DNA of 64,000 nucleotides from Pokkaliibacter sp046614695 (GTDB taxonomy: Bacteria > Pseudomonadota > Gammaproteobacteria > Pseudomonadales > Balneatricaceae). The notes beneath the pieces are model-generated. The model searched no databases, had not been told where the DNA came from, and saw only the letters and a list, made by a program, of their open reading frames with translations. The stretch is taken from assembly GCF_046614695.1 (NCBI RefSeq), contig NZ_JBKKHQ010000008.1, positions 1 through 64,000 on the forward strand, given 5' to 3'. Positions 17,460 to 26,321 of this stretch are shown here, piece after piece. The position numbers and the translations under genes were made by a program. Every line of letters begins with the position of its first letter. Positions within the stretch are counted from its first letter, which is position 1.

Positions 17460-18619
17460 ACTGGCTATTTCCTTCGCAGGCGGGTGCGGTCACGCCGCAA
17501 AGGTCACTGGATAATACGGTCGAAGCGCTGCTGGCGGAACTGTCGTCCCTCTGTATGGCGAGCCCGTCGGCATCGCTCAAGGCACTCGGTTTCTGGCTGC
17601 GTCCTGCCCACCTTAAGCAGATGAAAACGCTGGTCGCGGGCCAGCGGCTTCGCCCCCGTGGTCATGTGCTACAAGTGGCGCCGGGCAACGTCGATACGCT
17701 TTTTATCTACGTGTCCTTACTGGCACTGTGGATGGGCAATGTAGTGACGGTGCGCTTATCCTCCCGTGAAAGTGAGGATGAGCGCCTGCTGCTGACGATG
17801 CTGAATACCCTGAATCAGCACACGCAATGGCAGAGCGCTCTCGCCAGATTGCGCTTACTGCGCTGTGATTATGACGACCCGCAGTGGCTGCGGCAGTTGG
17901 CGTGCGCCGATGTGCGGGTGTTCTGGGGCAGTAATCAGACGCTGGCGCAGTTGTCGCAGTTACCCAAAGCTGCGCACTGCACCGAGTTGCTGATGGGGCA
18001 TAAACATTCCCTCTGCCTGATCCATTCCGCTGAGCTGCTGGCAGATCAGGAGATGCGCTGGGCCGAAGGCTTTATCCGCGATACGCTGGAGTTTGCCCAG
18101 CAGGGCTGCGCCTCGCCACGTACCCTGATCTGGCTTGGCAACGACGAGGATAACCGTCAGGCACAGGCGCGCTTCTGGTCGGTGATTGCCGAGAAAAGCG
18201 CTAAAGATTCTGCCGCTGCCAGCCGCTACCCCATAGACGAGGCCGGTGCGCTGGAGCGCCTGTTGCAGCTGCAATCCCTGACGATGGACGGGCTGATTAG
18301 CGCACCCTGGCAACAAAGCGGCGCTTTTGTGCGGTTGCCCGTGTCGGGGCTGAATCAGGCGCAGGAAGCACGGCATCCTGCTCAGGGCGTGATCTTCGAA
18401 TGGCAGATTGAGCAGCTGGCGTCACTGGCAACGGAGCTTCGCCCCTGGCATCAGACTCTGACCTTTATTGGCGGTAGCCGTGAGGCGTTGGTGGACTGGG
18501 CACTCAGCGAGGCCGTGCCGGGGCTGGACCGCATTGAGCCAGTCGGGCAGGCGCTGGTGTTTGACCCTGTTTGGGATGGCCATTCATTACTGCTGAGTCT
18601 GGCCCGGTTGCTGCGATAG
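17456..18619 (+). CDS. LuxC-like acyl-CoA/acyl reductase
   Basis: A 387-residue LuxC-family NADPH-dependent acyl reductase related to aldehyde dehydrogenases. The conserved HVLQVAPGNVDTL block is at about 70-82. The probable acyl-accepting cysteine is Cys218, in QQGCASPRT. The start at 17456 overlaps the LuxE-like stop (ATGA) and gives a normal family N-terminus; the frame is open further upstream but without support. With the LuxE-like protein it should form an acyl-transfer/reduction pair giving an aldehyde. This is unusual inside a flagellin-glycosylation island. Confidence 0.83.
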   Translation: MNWLFPSQAGAVTPQRSLDNTVEALLAELSSLCMASPSASLKALGFWLRPAHLKQMKTLVAGQRLRPRGHVLQVAPGNVDTLFIYVSLLALWMGNVVTVRLSSRESEDERLLLTMLNTLNQHTQWQSALARLRLLRCDYDDPQWLRQLACADVRVFWGSNQTLAQLSQLPKAAHCTELLMGHKHSLCLIHSAELLADQEMRWAEGFIRDTLEFAQQGCASPRTLIWLGNDEDNRQAQARFWSVIAEKSAKDSAAASRYPIDEAGALERLLQLQSLTMDGLISAPWQQSGAFVRLPVSGLNQAQEARHPAQGVIFEWQIEQLASLATELRPWHQTLTFIGGSREALVDWALSEAVPGLDRIEPVGQALVFDPVWDGHSLLLSLARLLR

Positions 18620-18672
18620 CGCTTGCGCTGAAAAAGTACGCCGCTTCTAACATTGCTAAATTGAGAGACGCC

Positions 18673-19641
18673 ATGAAAGTCAGTGTGCTGGTTCCGGTCT
18701 ACAATCTTGAGCGTTTTGTCCTGCCTTGTCTTGAAGGCTTGCTGGCGCAGGAGACGGATTTTGACTTTGAAGTCATCGCCGTTGATGACTGCTCACCGGA
18801 TAATTCCCATGCGCTGATGCTGGAACTGGCGGCCCGCGAACCGCGCCTTAAGGTCTATCGTAACGAGCATAATCAGGGGCTGGCAAAAACCCAGAAACGT
18901 CTCTTGTCGCTGGCTTCCGGCGAGTATCTGGCGTATCTGGATGGCGATGATCTGGCACTGCCCGGTAAGTTGCAGCGTCAGGCGGATTATCTCGATGAAC
19001 ACCCCAGCTGTAGCCTCTGCTACCACGAATCCGAAATGTTTGATGATGAAAGCGGTCGCTTTCTTAAGCATTTCACCGAGGATTACTACAACGCGAAATA
19101 CCTCTCGAATATCGCTGGGGTAGAACAGCTGATTCGCTACGGCGCCTTTGTGAACGCCAGCTCCATCATGTTTCGCCGTCATCCGAATCTTGCCGATGCC
19201 ATCGATGAAGGCTGCAAGATCATTCTTGATCACACTTGGCATATCCTGATTCTCTGCCTTGGTGGCGGCACCCTCGATTTTATTCCCGAGGTGCTGGGCC
19301 GTTATCGCGCCCATGCCGGAAGCTTCGGTGCCCAAACCTCTCGCTCTGCTGCGCGCCGTGAGCAGTCGCTGGCGGATCTGATTCGCGCCTGTGACAACGC
19401 CCTGAACTACGGTGTTGATGCGCTGCTGGTGGCCAAAGGCCGTGCTCATCATTATTACTCGGCTGCGCTGTATTTCCTGTTCCGCGAGGATGAAGCGCGT
19501 TTTGTGCAGTTACTGGAACAGGCGAGGGCGACGCTGCCGGCGACGCATCAGGACTGGTATTTCGATGCGCGCCATCGCTTTGCTTATGAGCACCGGCAGG
19601 ATGCCGGCGCGGTTCGGCAGTTTTTAAAGGCGGGTGGCTGA
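18673..19641 (+). CDS. family 2 glycosyltransferase
   Basis: A 322-residue GT2 enzyme with a GT-A fold: N-terminal MKVSVLVPVYN, VDDCSPDNS, and the metal/nucleotide-binding YLDGDD near residue 95. There are no transmembrane segments, so it is probably cytoplasmic. The start at 18673 has GAGAG upstream and begins exactly with the family N-terminus. The stop overlaps the start of glf. It probably extends the flagellin glycan; donor and acceptor are unknown. Confidence 0.88.
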   Translation: MKVSVLVPVYNLERFVLPCLEGLLAQETDFDFEVIAVDDCSPDNSHALMLELAAREPRLKVYRNEHNQGLAKTQKRLLSLASGEYLAYLDGDDLALPGKLQRQADYLDEHPSCSLCYHESEMFDDESGRFLKHFTEDYYNAKYLSNIAGVEQLIRYGAFVNASSIMFRRHPNLADAIDEGCKIILDHTWHILILCLGGGTLDFIPEVLGRYRAHAGSFGAQTSRSAARREQSLADLIRACDNALNYGVDALLVAKGRAHHYYSAALYFLFREDEARFVQLLEQARATLPATHQDWYFDARHRFAYEHRQDAGAVRQFLKAGG

Positions 19642-20891
19642 TGCAGGGCGTTGATATGCGTTCTTCTGATGCCGCATCGTACGATGCGATCGTCATCGGC
19701 GCGGGGATTTCCGGCGCGGTAATGGCCGAGCGGATGGCCAGTCAACTGAACTGGCGGGTGCTGGTGATTGATCAGCGCAGCCACATCGGCGGTAACTGCT
19801 TTGATGAGCTGGACGCCGATGGCATCCGTATTCATCGCTACGGGCCGCATCTCTTTCACACCGACCGCGAAGACGTCTGGCAATACCTCTCCCACTTCAC
19901 CCGCTGGCAACCCTACGAGCACCGTGTGCTCTCCAGTATTGATGGCGAGCTGGTGCCGATTCCTTTTAACCTCACCAGCATTGAGCGCTGCTTTCCGGAA
20001 GAAAAAGCACAACGGATGATCAGCGCCCTGATCGCGCGCTTTGGCGAAGAGGCGCGAGTGCCGATTCTGGAGCTGCGCAAAGAGGCCGAGCCACTGCTGG
20101 CGGAGCTGGCGGATTTTATCTACCAGAAGGCCTTTGTGAACTACACCAGCAAGCAGTGGGGCGTGGCGCCAGAGGCCATTTCCCCGGCGGTGACGGCGCG
20201 TGTGCCGGTGGTAGTGAGCCGTGATGACCGTTACTTCACCGACCCCTGGCAGGCGCTGCCCGCAGACGGCTACACCGCGATGTTTGCCGCCATGCTGAAC
20301 CATCCTGCCATTGAGGTGCGCCTCTCTACCCCAATGAGCGAGATGCTGCGCTTTGACTGGGAGAGTCAGCGAATTTATCGGCGAGAAGGCGGTGAAGAGT
20401 CGCTGTTTACCGGCAAGGTTATCTACACCGGCATGATTGACCAGCTCTTCGCAGCGGACCGCGGCGCGCTGCGTTATCGCTCCCTGCGCTTTAGCTTTGA
20501 GCGTAAGGATCAGCCCTGGTGGCAACCGGCCACCACGGTGAATTACCCCAATGATCACGACTACACCCGCATCACCGAATTTCGTCACCTGATGCAGCCA
20601 GAACCTGCCGCTGCAGCCACCACGGTGGTGTATGAGTTTCCCAAAGAGTTTGATCCGGCAGCGGGGGATGAACCCTATTACCCCGTCTTCACCGAGGAGG
20701 GTCAGCACCGCTTCGATGATTACGCCGCGCGCGCCAAAGCGATGAGCCAGCTGCACTGTCTAGGGCGCCTTGCCCAGTACAAATATTTCGATATGGATGA
20801 TGCCGTGGCCAATGCGCTGGAGGCGTTTACGGCGCTTGAAGCTGCCATTCGCAGCAAGTCAGCCGGCGGTGAGAGCGTGCCACATGGCTAA
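19641..20891 (+). CDS. glf: UDP-galactopyranose mutase
   Basis: A 416-residue FAD enzyme interconverting UDP-Galp and UDP-Galf. The N-terminal dinucleotide fold VIGAGISGAVMAE, the IGGNCFDE motif and the strongly diagnostic RYGPHLFHTD are present, as are conserved KQWGV and YNYPND-like segments (VNYPNDHDYTRITEF). It implies that galactofuranose is part of a surface glycan made here. No galE is in the window. It overlaps both neighbours. Confidence 0.92.
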   Translation: MQGVDMRSSDAASYDAIVIGAGISGAVMAERMASQLNWRVLVIDQRSHIGGNCFDELDADGIRIHRYGPHLFHTDREDVWQYLSHFTRWQPYEHRVLSSIDGELVPIPFNLTSIERCFPEEKAQRMISALIARFGEEARVPILELRKEAEPLLAELADFIYQKAFVNYTSKQWGVAPEAISPAVTARVPVVVSRDDRYFTDPWQALPADGYTAMFAAMLNHPAIEVRLSTPMSEMLRFDWESQRIYRREGGEESLFTGKVIYTGMIDQLFAADRGALRYRSLRFSFERKDQPWWQPATTVNYPNDHDYTRITEFRHLMQPEPAAAATTVVYEFPKEFDPAAGDEPYYPVFTEEGQHRFDDYAARAKAMSQLHCLGRLAQYKYFDMDDAVANALEAFTALEAAIRSKSAGGESVPHG

Positions 20892-23181
20892 GGTGATGAG
20901 CATTGCGGATCTCAAACAGGCGCTGCAGCACACCTCGGCGCAGGTGATCTCCTGCGATATGTTCGACACGCTGATTTTCCGCCGAAGTGGCACGCCCCAT
21001 GGATTATGGCGGCGGATAGGCGAGCAGGCCTTTACCCTGGGTTTATGGCCGCAAGAGGATACCGAAGCCTTTGTCCGTTGCCGTCAGCAGGCGGAAAGTG
21101 ATGCTCGCAAGCGCAAGTTTGCCACCGCTCATCATCGCGAAGTGACGCTGGAAGAGATTTATGCCTGTTGGCCGCGTATCGACGCCGCTCGCCTGATCGC
21201 ACTTGAACAGCAGATGGAAGTAGAGGACTGGTGCCTGAACACTGCCCTGATCGAGATGCTTGCAGTGCTCCAGCAGCAGGGTAAGCGGCTGATCCTCACT
21301 TCGGACATGTATCTGCCCACGTCATTGATTCGCGCCTACTGGCAGGAGCATTGCCCGTCGCTTTCGTTTTCTGACGTGCTGGTATCCGGCGAGTGTGCCG
21401 GGAGCAAAACCGATGGTTTGCTCTATCAGCAACTGATTCGGCGAGCAGGCGTTCTGCCCGGGCAAATCCTGCATCTTGGTGATCATCCTGTCGCGGATGG
21501 TCAAATGGCGCTCGCAGCGGGCGTGCAGGCCTTGGTATGCAGCTTTGAGTCCGGCATCGACAAGCTGGAAATGCTGGAAAGCCGGCTGGTGGCGAAAGAG
21601 CCTGCGGGCCTCTCGCTCTATCGCAAACGCTGGTGGTGGGCAAAGGATAAGCATCAGAATAGCCCGACGGCGGAACTGGCCGGGCTCGTGTTTGCTCCGG
21701 CGCTGTATGCCTGGGCCGCCTGGGTGGCTGCGCGCTGCCAGCAACTGGGTATCACCCGGCTTTATTGCTTTCGCCGTGAAGGGGAGTTGGTGCGCCAGCT
21801 ATTGGCGGCGATGCCCTGGGTTAGGTTTGAGGTAAAAACGCTGGCGCTCTCGCGGCGCTCTACTTTTCTGCCAGTGCGCGTTGAGTGTTCTCTCGACACG
21901 CTTTATGAACTGACGGCACGGCGGGGTTATACCCTGTCGGAGCTGGCAGAGGATATTGGCCTTGGCGTGCCTGAGTCGCTGAGTGCTCAGGCCGCTCAGC
22001 CGCTGGCTCACCTGGTCAGTCAGCCAGAGTGGCATGAGGTCACGTCCTGGATTGAGCAGGAGCAGGCCGCTATTGCTGCGCATTTACAGACGCAGCGCCA
22101 GCGACTGATTCGCTATCTCAAAGCGCAGGGTATCCGCAACGATGGGCAGATAGCGCTATTGGACTGGGGCTGCGGCGGCAGCCTGTTTGCCAATCTGGCG
22201 CAGGCGCTGCCCCTCGATCAGGTGCGGTGCTTTATGTTCTATCAAAGCCCGAAAGCCGCCAAAGTGGCGCTGTCACAGCATCTGGAAGTTTTCCAGCCAT
22301 GGAAACATGCCCAGTGGAGCGAGGTGATGGCGGCCTATCCTGAGGTATGCGAGATCCTTCTCAACGGTTTGGAAACCTCCACGCAGTCCTATCAGGAACA
22401 TGATGGTGAGGTAGTGCCGGTAGCCGTTCCCAACCCCGACATCACGCCACAGCAACAGGCGCAGCTTGGCGATTTTCGTTCAGCCGTGCTGGCGTTTGCC
22501 ACCCAGGCGGGGAGAGAGGGTTGGCTTAACGGTGGCGTAACACTTGCCGACCGTGATCGCTTTTTTGCCATGCTCTATCGGCTGGTGCGCTATCCGCGTT
22601 TTGAGGAAGCCAAGGCCTTGCAAACCCTGCCGGTACCTCTTTCTCAGGGTGAAAGCACACCGCTACTCACCTCTCAGGATATTGCCGAGGTGCAGGCGCT
22701 GTTTGGCAATAGCACCGATGCATTCGAGCTTGGGCGCAGCGGCGGCCATCCGCTGGTCGCGCGCAGCTGGTGGTACCCGGGCCTGGTGCCTCTGGCATTC
22801 CCCGGGAATGAGAAAGCGCTGGGTGAGCTGGTGGTCAATCAGGATGATGATATCGTCGCCCCGGGCTTGCTTGAGCAGCTGACGCGGGCAGGTATCCGCT
22901 CTGTCGCGCTTTATGGTGCGGGCGCTCTGGGCCAGCGGGCGATGGATCTGTTACTGGATAACGGCATCGGGATTACCGCCGTGGTGGATCGGCGCGCTGA
23001 GCATACTGCTTTTGAACTCAATGGCGTGCAGGTCGAAACGCTACATCAGGTGCTTGAGCGTGGAGAGCGCTGCTTTGCTGTGGCGTCGCGCGCCTTCGCC
23101 AGTGAAATTTCTGCGCAGCTTCGCCAGTCTCTGGCGGGGATGAGTGATGCGCGAATCGTATTGTTTTACGAGGTGCAATGA
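20884..23181 (+). CDS. HAD-family protein with C-terminal Rossmann-like module (COG5610-like)
   Basis: A 765-residue protein. The N-terminal HAD-like domain has CDMFDTLIF at residues 24-32, the TSDMYLP second motif and a GDHPVAD third motif. A middle region of about 350 residues includes a YCFRREGEL segment that I associate with the COG5610 group of predicted hydrolases in surface-glycan loci. The final 90 residues form a nucleotide/sugar-binding-like fold beginning ALYGAGALGQRAM. The start at 20884 overlaps glf. Phosphatase activity is uncertain, because the third position of the HAD nucleophile motif is Phe rather than Asp. A glycan-processing role is inferred from location. Confidence 0.75.
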   Translation: MAKVMSIADLKQALQHTSAQVISCDMFDTLIFRRSGTPHGLWRRIGEQAFTLGLWPQEDTEAFVRCRQQAESDARKRKFATAHHREVTLEEIYACWPRIDAARLIALEQQMEVEDWCLNTALIEMLAVLQQQGKRLILTSDMYLPTSLIRAYWQEHCPSLSFSDVLVSGECAGSKTDGLLYQQLIRRAGVLPGQILHLGDHPVADGQMALAAGVQALVCSFESGIDKLEMLESRLVAKEPAGLSLYRKRWWWAKDKHQNSPTAELAGLVFAPALYAWAAWVAARCQQLGITRLYCFRREGELVRQLLAAMPWVRFEVKTLALSRRSTFLPVRVECSLDTLYELTARRGYTLSELAEDIGLGVPESLSAQAAQPLAHLVSQPEWHEVTSWIEQEQAAIAAHLQTQRQRLIRYLKAQGIRNDGQIALLDWGCGGSLFANLAQALPLDQVRCFMFYQSPKAAKVALSQHLEVFQPWKHAQWSEVMAAYPEVCEILLNGLETSTQSYQEHDGEVVPVAVPNPDITPQQQAQLGDFRSAVLAFATQAGREGWLNGGVTLADRDRFFAMLYRLVRYPRFEEAKALQTLPVPLSQGESTPLLTSQDIAEVQALFGNSTDAFELGRSGGHPLVARSWWYPGLVPLAFPGNEKALGELVVNQDDDIVAPGLLEQLTRAGIRSVALYGAGALGQRAMDLLLDNGIGITAVVDRRAEHTAFELNGVQVETLHQVLERGERCFAVASRAFASEISAQLRQSLAGMSDARIVLFYEVQ

Positions 23182-24275
23182 TGCCTCCTCTGGAAGTGAG
23201 ACACGCCATGAAACTGACCCTCGTGACCTGTACTTTCAACAGTGGCAAGACGCTGGCGCGTTGCCTTGAAAGTGTGGCCAGCCAAACGGCTATTGAGCAT
23301 ATCGAGCACATCATTGTGGATGGCGGCTCGCGGGATGACACGCTGGCGGTAGTGAGCCGGTTTCCCCATGTAGCGAAAGTGATCTCTGAGCGGGATTACG
23401 GTGTTTTTGATGCCTTCAATAAAGGGCTGGCCGCCGCCACCGGCGACTATATTCAGTATCTGGGCTCAGATGACAAACTCTCCGATGCCGATGCGACCGC
23501 TTATGCCCTGGCCATCCTCAAAGAAGAGCAGCTGGAGTATTTATCCTGCCCGACCCTGACCGTGGATGAGGCTTCCCGGAGCCAATGGCAAACCACCTGC
23601 ACTGCCCTGAGCAAAGGCGACAAGCACTTTATTCATCCCTCCCACCCCGGTTTCTATATGCGCACTGAGCAGGTGAGGCGTATGGGCGGTTTCCCGCGCA
23701 GTTTTGATATCGTCGCGGATACCTTCGTGATGCTTAAAGCGATTCTTGAACTGCATGGCCGCTTTGATGATCGCATCGTCGCGCATTTCTATCAGGGCGG
23801 CCTCAGCAGCACCATTGAGAACCAACTCAAGGTCAAGAAAGAGTGCGAGTGCGTCTATAAGTTGCTGGGCATCAACGAAGAGCGCAAAACCGATGAGCAG
23901 CTCGCGGCGGAATATCGCTCGACGGTTTACGCCTTACGTGAGCTGTTTCTGGATCAGCTGACAGATAAAACGCTGACGGCTACGTTATCTGCTGACAAAA
24001 CGATTGCGGTCTTCGGCACTGGCGTGATGGCGGCCATCATGACGGAAGCACTGGCAAAGCAAGGTATCAACGTTGATTGCTACGTCACCACGTCCGGAAG
24101 TGACGAGCCGTTTCGCGGTAAAGCCATTAAAGCCATCAGCGCCCTTGAAGGCGTGGATGTGGTGATTAACACCATCGAAGGCGGGCATTATGTTGATATT
24201 AATGCCGCGCTTTTACAGGCCTGGCCTACGCTCAGTATTCTGCATTGGCACGAAATTCTGGATAAACACTCATGA
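23178..24275 (+). CDS. family 2 glycosyltransferase with C-terminal Rossmann-like module
   Basis: A protein of 365 residues. The N-terminal GT2 domain has LTLVTCTFNSGKTLARC, VDGGSRDDT and a YLGSDDK in place of DxD, similar to WbbD/WcaE-type transferases. The C-terminal 90 residues form a separate fold starting AVFGTGVMAAIM. The frame opens with ATG at 23178, overlapping the previous stop; an ATG at 23208 begins exactly at the GT2 consensus N-terminus and is a serious alternative. It overlaps the next gene by four bases. Confidence 0.82.
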   Translation: MMPPLEVRHAMKLTLVTCTFNSGKTLARCLESVASQTAIEHIEHIIVDGGSRDDTLAVVSRFPHVAKVISERDYGVFDAFNKGLAAATGDYIQYLGSDDKLSDADATAYALAILKEEQLEYLSCPTLTVDEASRSQWQTTCTALSKGDKHFIHPSHPGFYMRTEQVRRMGGFPRSFDIVADTFVMLKAILELHGRFDDRIVAHFYQGGLSSTIENQLKVKKECECVYKLLGINEERKTDEQLAAEYRSTVYALRELFLDQLTDKTLTATLSADKTIAVFGTGVMAAIMTEALAKQGINVDCYVTTSGSDEPFRGKAIKAISALEGVDVVINTIEGGHYVDINAALLQAWPTLSILHWHEILDKHS

Positions 24276-25369
24276 GCACTATCTGGATTGGCGCCTCAAG
24301 TCTGGCAGACAAGGCCTTCCATAAATGGGTGGGATTGTACGACCAGCCTAAACCGCGAGTCATACTGGATAATGACCCCGCCAAGCAGGGTTCGACCCGG
24401 CAGGGGGTGTCGGTTGATCTGGTGGCTAATGTGCAGCGTTATCTTGAAGGTAATGACGCTGAGGCGAGGCTGATTCTGACCTCGTCTTATGCTCGCGAGC
24501 TACGTGCGCAGTTACTGGCGCTGGGCGTACCTGAGAGACAAATCGTTGATTTCTACGATCATGATGCTCAGGTTGATGGTGGCCTGCTGTCCCGCAATGC
24601 CCTTCTGAAATCGCGAACGCAGGGTAAACGCTGTGTGATTGTTGGTAATGGCCCTTCGCTTAATCAGATCGATTTGAGCCAGCTAATGCCGCTGGACTGC
24701 ATCTGCGTTAATCACGCCTACAAGAGTGAAGCCATTCTGTCGCTGCAGCCCAGGTTTTGGGTGGTGGCCGATCCGCTCTTCTGGCAGCAGGCTGAGCTTC
24801 ATCTCGATCCGGTTTTCGATGTGTTGCAAACCCATCTGCCTGAGGCGCGCTTATTAATTAATGCCGATGCTATTTTCTCCTTTGACCGTTCGCGGGCGAT
24901 GAGTGAGCAGGTGTATTACTTCGATATGTCTCTGCCTCGGCCTGAAACGGTGCTGGCATCCTGCGATTTTGAATCCCGCATGCCGCTTTGTGCGCAAAAC
25001 GTGCTTTGTCCTGCGCTGATGCTGGCCATCTATCTGGGTTACGAGGAAATTCTGCTGGCAGGGTTCGATCATACCTGGTGGTCCTATACTCGCGAGGATA
25101 TCGCAGCGGGGAAGGTCATTCCCCATGCCTATCAGCACACCTCCTCGGACAACAAGATTTCTACTGATGCCTATGCTGACCTTGGCTATGAAGGGCTGCG
25201 TGCCACCATTGCACAGCAACAGCAGGAGTACGGGCTAATCCGAACCTATGCGCAGACGCTGGGCCGACGGATTATCAGTATTACCCCGGGGGAGATGACC
25301 TGTTTCCCGTATCAGCGATTCGATGATGTCTTTTCTGCAGGGGTTGTTGAGGATGGCAAGCCATGCTGA
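24272..25369 (+). CDS. Maf-like DUF115 protein with N-terminal Rossmann-like module
   Basis: A 365-residue protein. The C-terminal two thirds carry the DUF115/MptE-like core with CVIVGNGPSLNQI and a following CVNHAYKS block, related to the core of the Maf protein at 5343-8249 but without its N-terminal modules. The first 105 residues (WIGASSLADKAF, ILTSSYARELRAQL) resemble the N-terminus of the next gene. It may be a second nonulosonate-handling transferase or an accessory glycan protein. It overlaps both neighbours, so it belongs to the same transcript. Confidence 0.75.
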   Translation: MSTIWIGASSLADKAFHKWVGLYDQPKPRVILDNDPAKQGSTRQGVSVDLVANVQRYLEGNDAEARLILTSSYARELRAQLLALGVPERQIVDFYDHDAQVDGGLLSRNALLKSRTQGKRCVIVGNGPSLNQIDLSQLMPLDCICVNHAYKSEAILSLQPRFWVVADPLFWQQAELHLDPVFDVLQTHLPEARLLINADAIFSFDRSRAMSEQVYYFDMSLPRPETVLASCDFESRMPLCAQNVLCPALMLAIYLGYEEILLAGFDHTWWSYTREDIAAGKVIPHAYQHTSSDNKISTDAYADLGYEGLRATIAQQQQEYGLIRTYAQTLGRRIISITPGEMTCFPYQRFDDVFSAGVVEDGKPC

Positions 25370-26256
25370 GCCGATTCCGTTCACTGATTGATGAGCGCCT
25401 GTCACAAGGCAAAACCTTGTTGATTTACGGTACAGGTTCTCTGGCCGAGCAGTGTATTAACCAGAACCCCTGGATCCTGCCGAGAATTCACACCTTTGTG
25501 GTTTCCAGGTCTGCAGAAGGGCTCTTTCTTGGGTTACCCGTTGTGGGGATTGAGGAGTGTTCCCTCGCGCTGGAGAACTGCTTTTTTATCATTGCCAGTT
25601 CGTATCATCGGGAGATTGCAGCGGGGTTGATGGCGCGCGGTCTGATGCCAGATCAGCACTTCATTCAGATCTACCAGACCATTGACCCTTCGACCCAAAC
25701 CCGGCGCCGGGTCAATGGCGTTGAGGTCGGTAAATACAGCTATGGTTATGAAAGCTTCTGTTTTAGTGGCTCTCTGGTCGAAAAGGTGGGGGCGTTTTGC
25801 TCGATCAATAACACCGCGCGTATTGGTGAATTCAACCATCCACTCGATGCCATCACGACGCATCCGCTGCTCTATGTCGCCGAAGGGGAAAAGCTTGGGT
25901 ATGAAGGTGTCCCCGGTTTGCTGCCTGCAGAGGCACTTATGGATATCTATGCCGTACCCAGTAACGGCCCAATTGTGATCGGTAATGATGTCTGGATTGG
26001 TGCCAATGCCGTTGTGCTGCCAGGGGTGACGATAGGCGACGGTGCGGTGATTGGTGCTGGCGCGGTAGTGACAAAGGATGTTCCTGACTACGCCATTGTC
26101 ACAGGAATTCCCGCGCGAGTGGCGCGCTATCGTTTTACCGATAACGAGATCGCAATCCTGAAAAAAGTGCAGTGGTGGCAGTGGAGTGATGAGCGTATCC
26201 GCGAGGAAGCACCGCTGATCAAAACTCCTGCACTATTCTTTGAACGTTATGCCTGA
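25363..26256 (+). CDS. hexapeptide-repeat acyl/acetyltransferase with N-terminal Rossmann-like module
   Basis: A 297-residue protein with a left-handed beta-helix of the CatB/Vat type. The signature PIVIGNDVWIGANAVVLPG, followed by GDGAVIGAGAVVTKDV and GIPARVARY, spans about residues 205-250. The N-terminal 110 residues begin LLIYGTGSLAEQ and include IIASSYHREIAAGLMA, a PglD_N-like sugar/nucleotide-binding fold. This arrangement is like PglD-type N-acetyltransferases that acetylate UDP-amino sugars. It is the last gene of the long plus-strand operon and is followed by a bidirectional terminator. Confidence 0.85.
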   Translation: MLSRFRSLIDERLSQGKTLLIYGTGSLAEQCINQNPWILPRIHTFVVSRSAEGLFLGLPVVGIEECSLALENCFFIIASSYHREIAAGLMARGLMPDQHFIQIYQTIDPSTQTRRRVNGVEVGKYSYGYESFCFSGSLVEKVGAFCSINNTARIGEFNHPLDAITTHPLLYVAEGEKLGYEGVPGLLPAEALMDIYAVPSNGPIVIGNDVWIGANAVVLPGVTIGDGAVIGAGAVVTKDVPDYAIVTGIPARVARYRFTDNEIAILKKVQWWQWSDERIREEAPLIKTPALFFERYA

Positions 26257-26276
26257 TCAATCGTGACCGCTTCAAT

Positions 26277-26303
26277 AAAAAGCCCGGGGATGCCGGGCTT
26301 TTT
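26277..26303. terminator. bidirectional intrinsic terminator
   Basis: AAAAAGCCCGG / CCGGGCTTTTT, an 11-bp perfect stem around a 5-base loop, between convergent operons. It serves the plus-strand glycosylation operon and the minus-strand operon ending at 26322. Confidence 0.9.
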
Positions 26304-26321
26304 CGTTTCGGGAGCTCCGCC

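Noticed and set aside
16350..18619. Bioluminescence (lux) operon
   Set aside because: LuxE- and LuxC-like genes are present but no luciferase or LuxD genes, and the setting is a glycosylation island.
19584..20756. 390-codon minus-strand frame
   Set aside because: Antisense to glf, which has unmistakable motifs. The antisense product has none.
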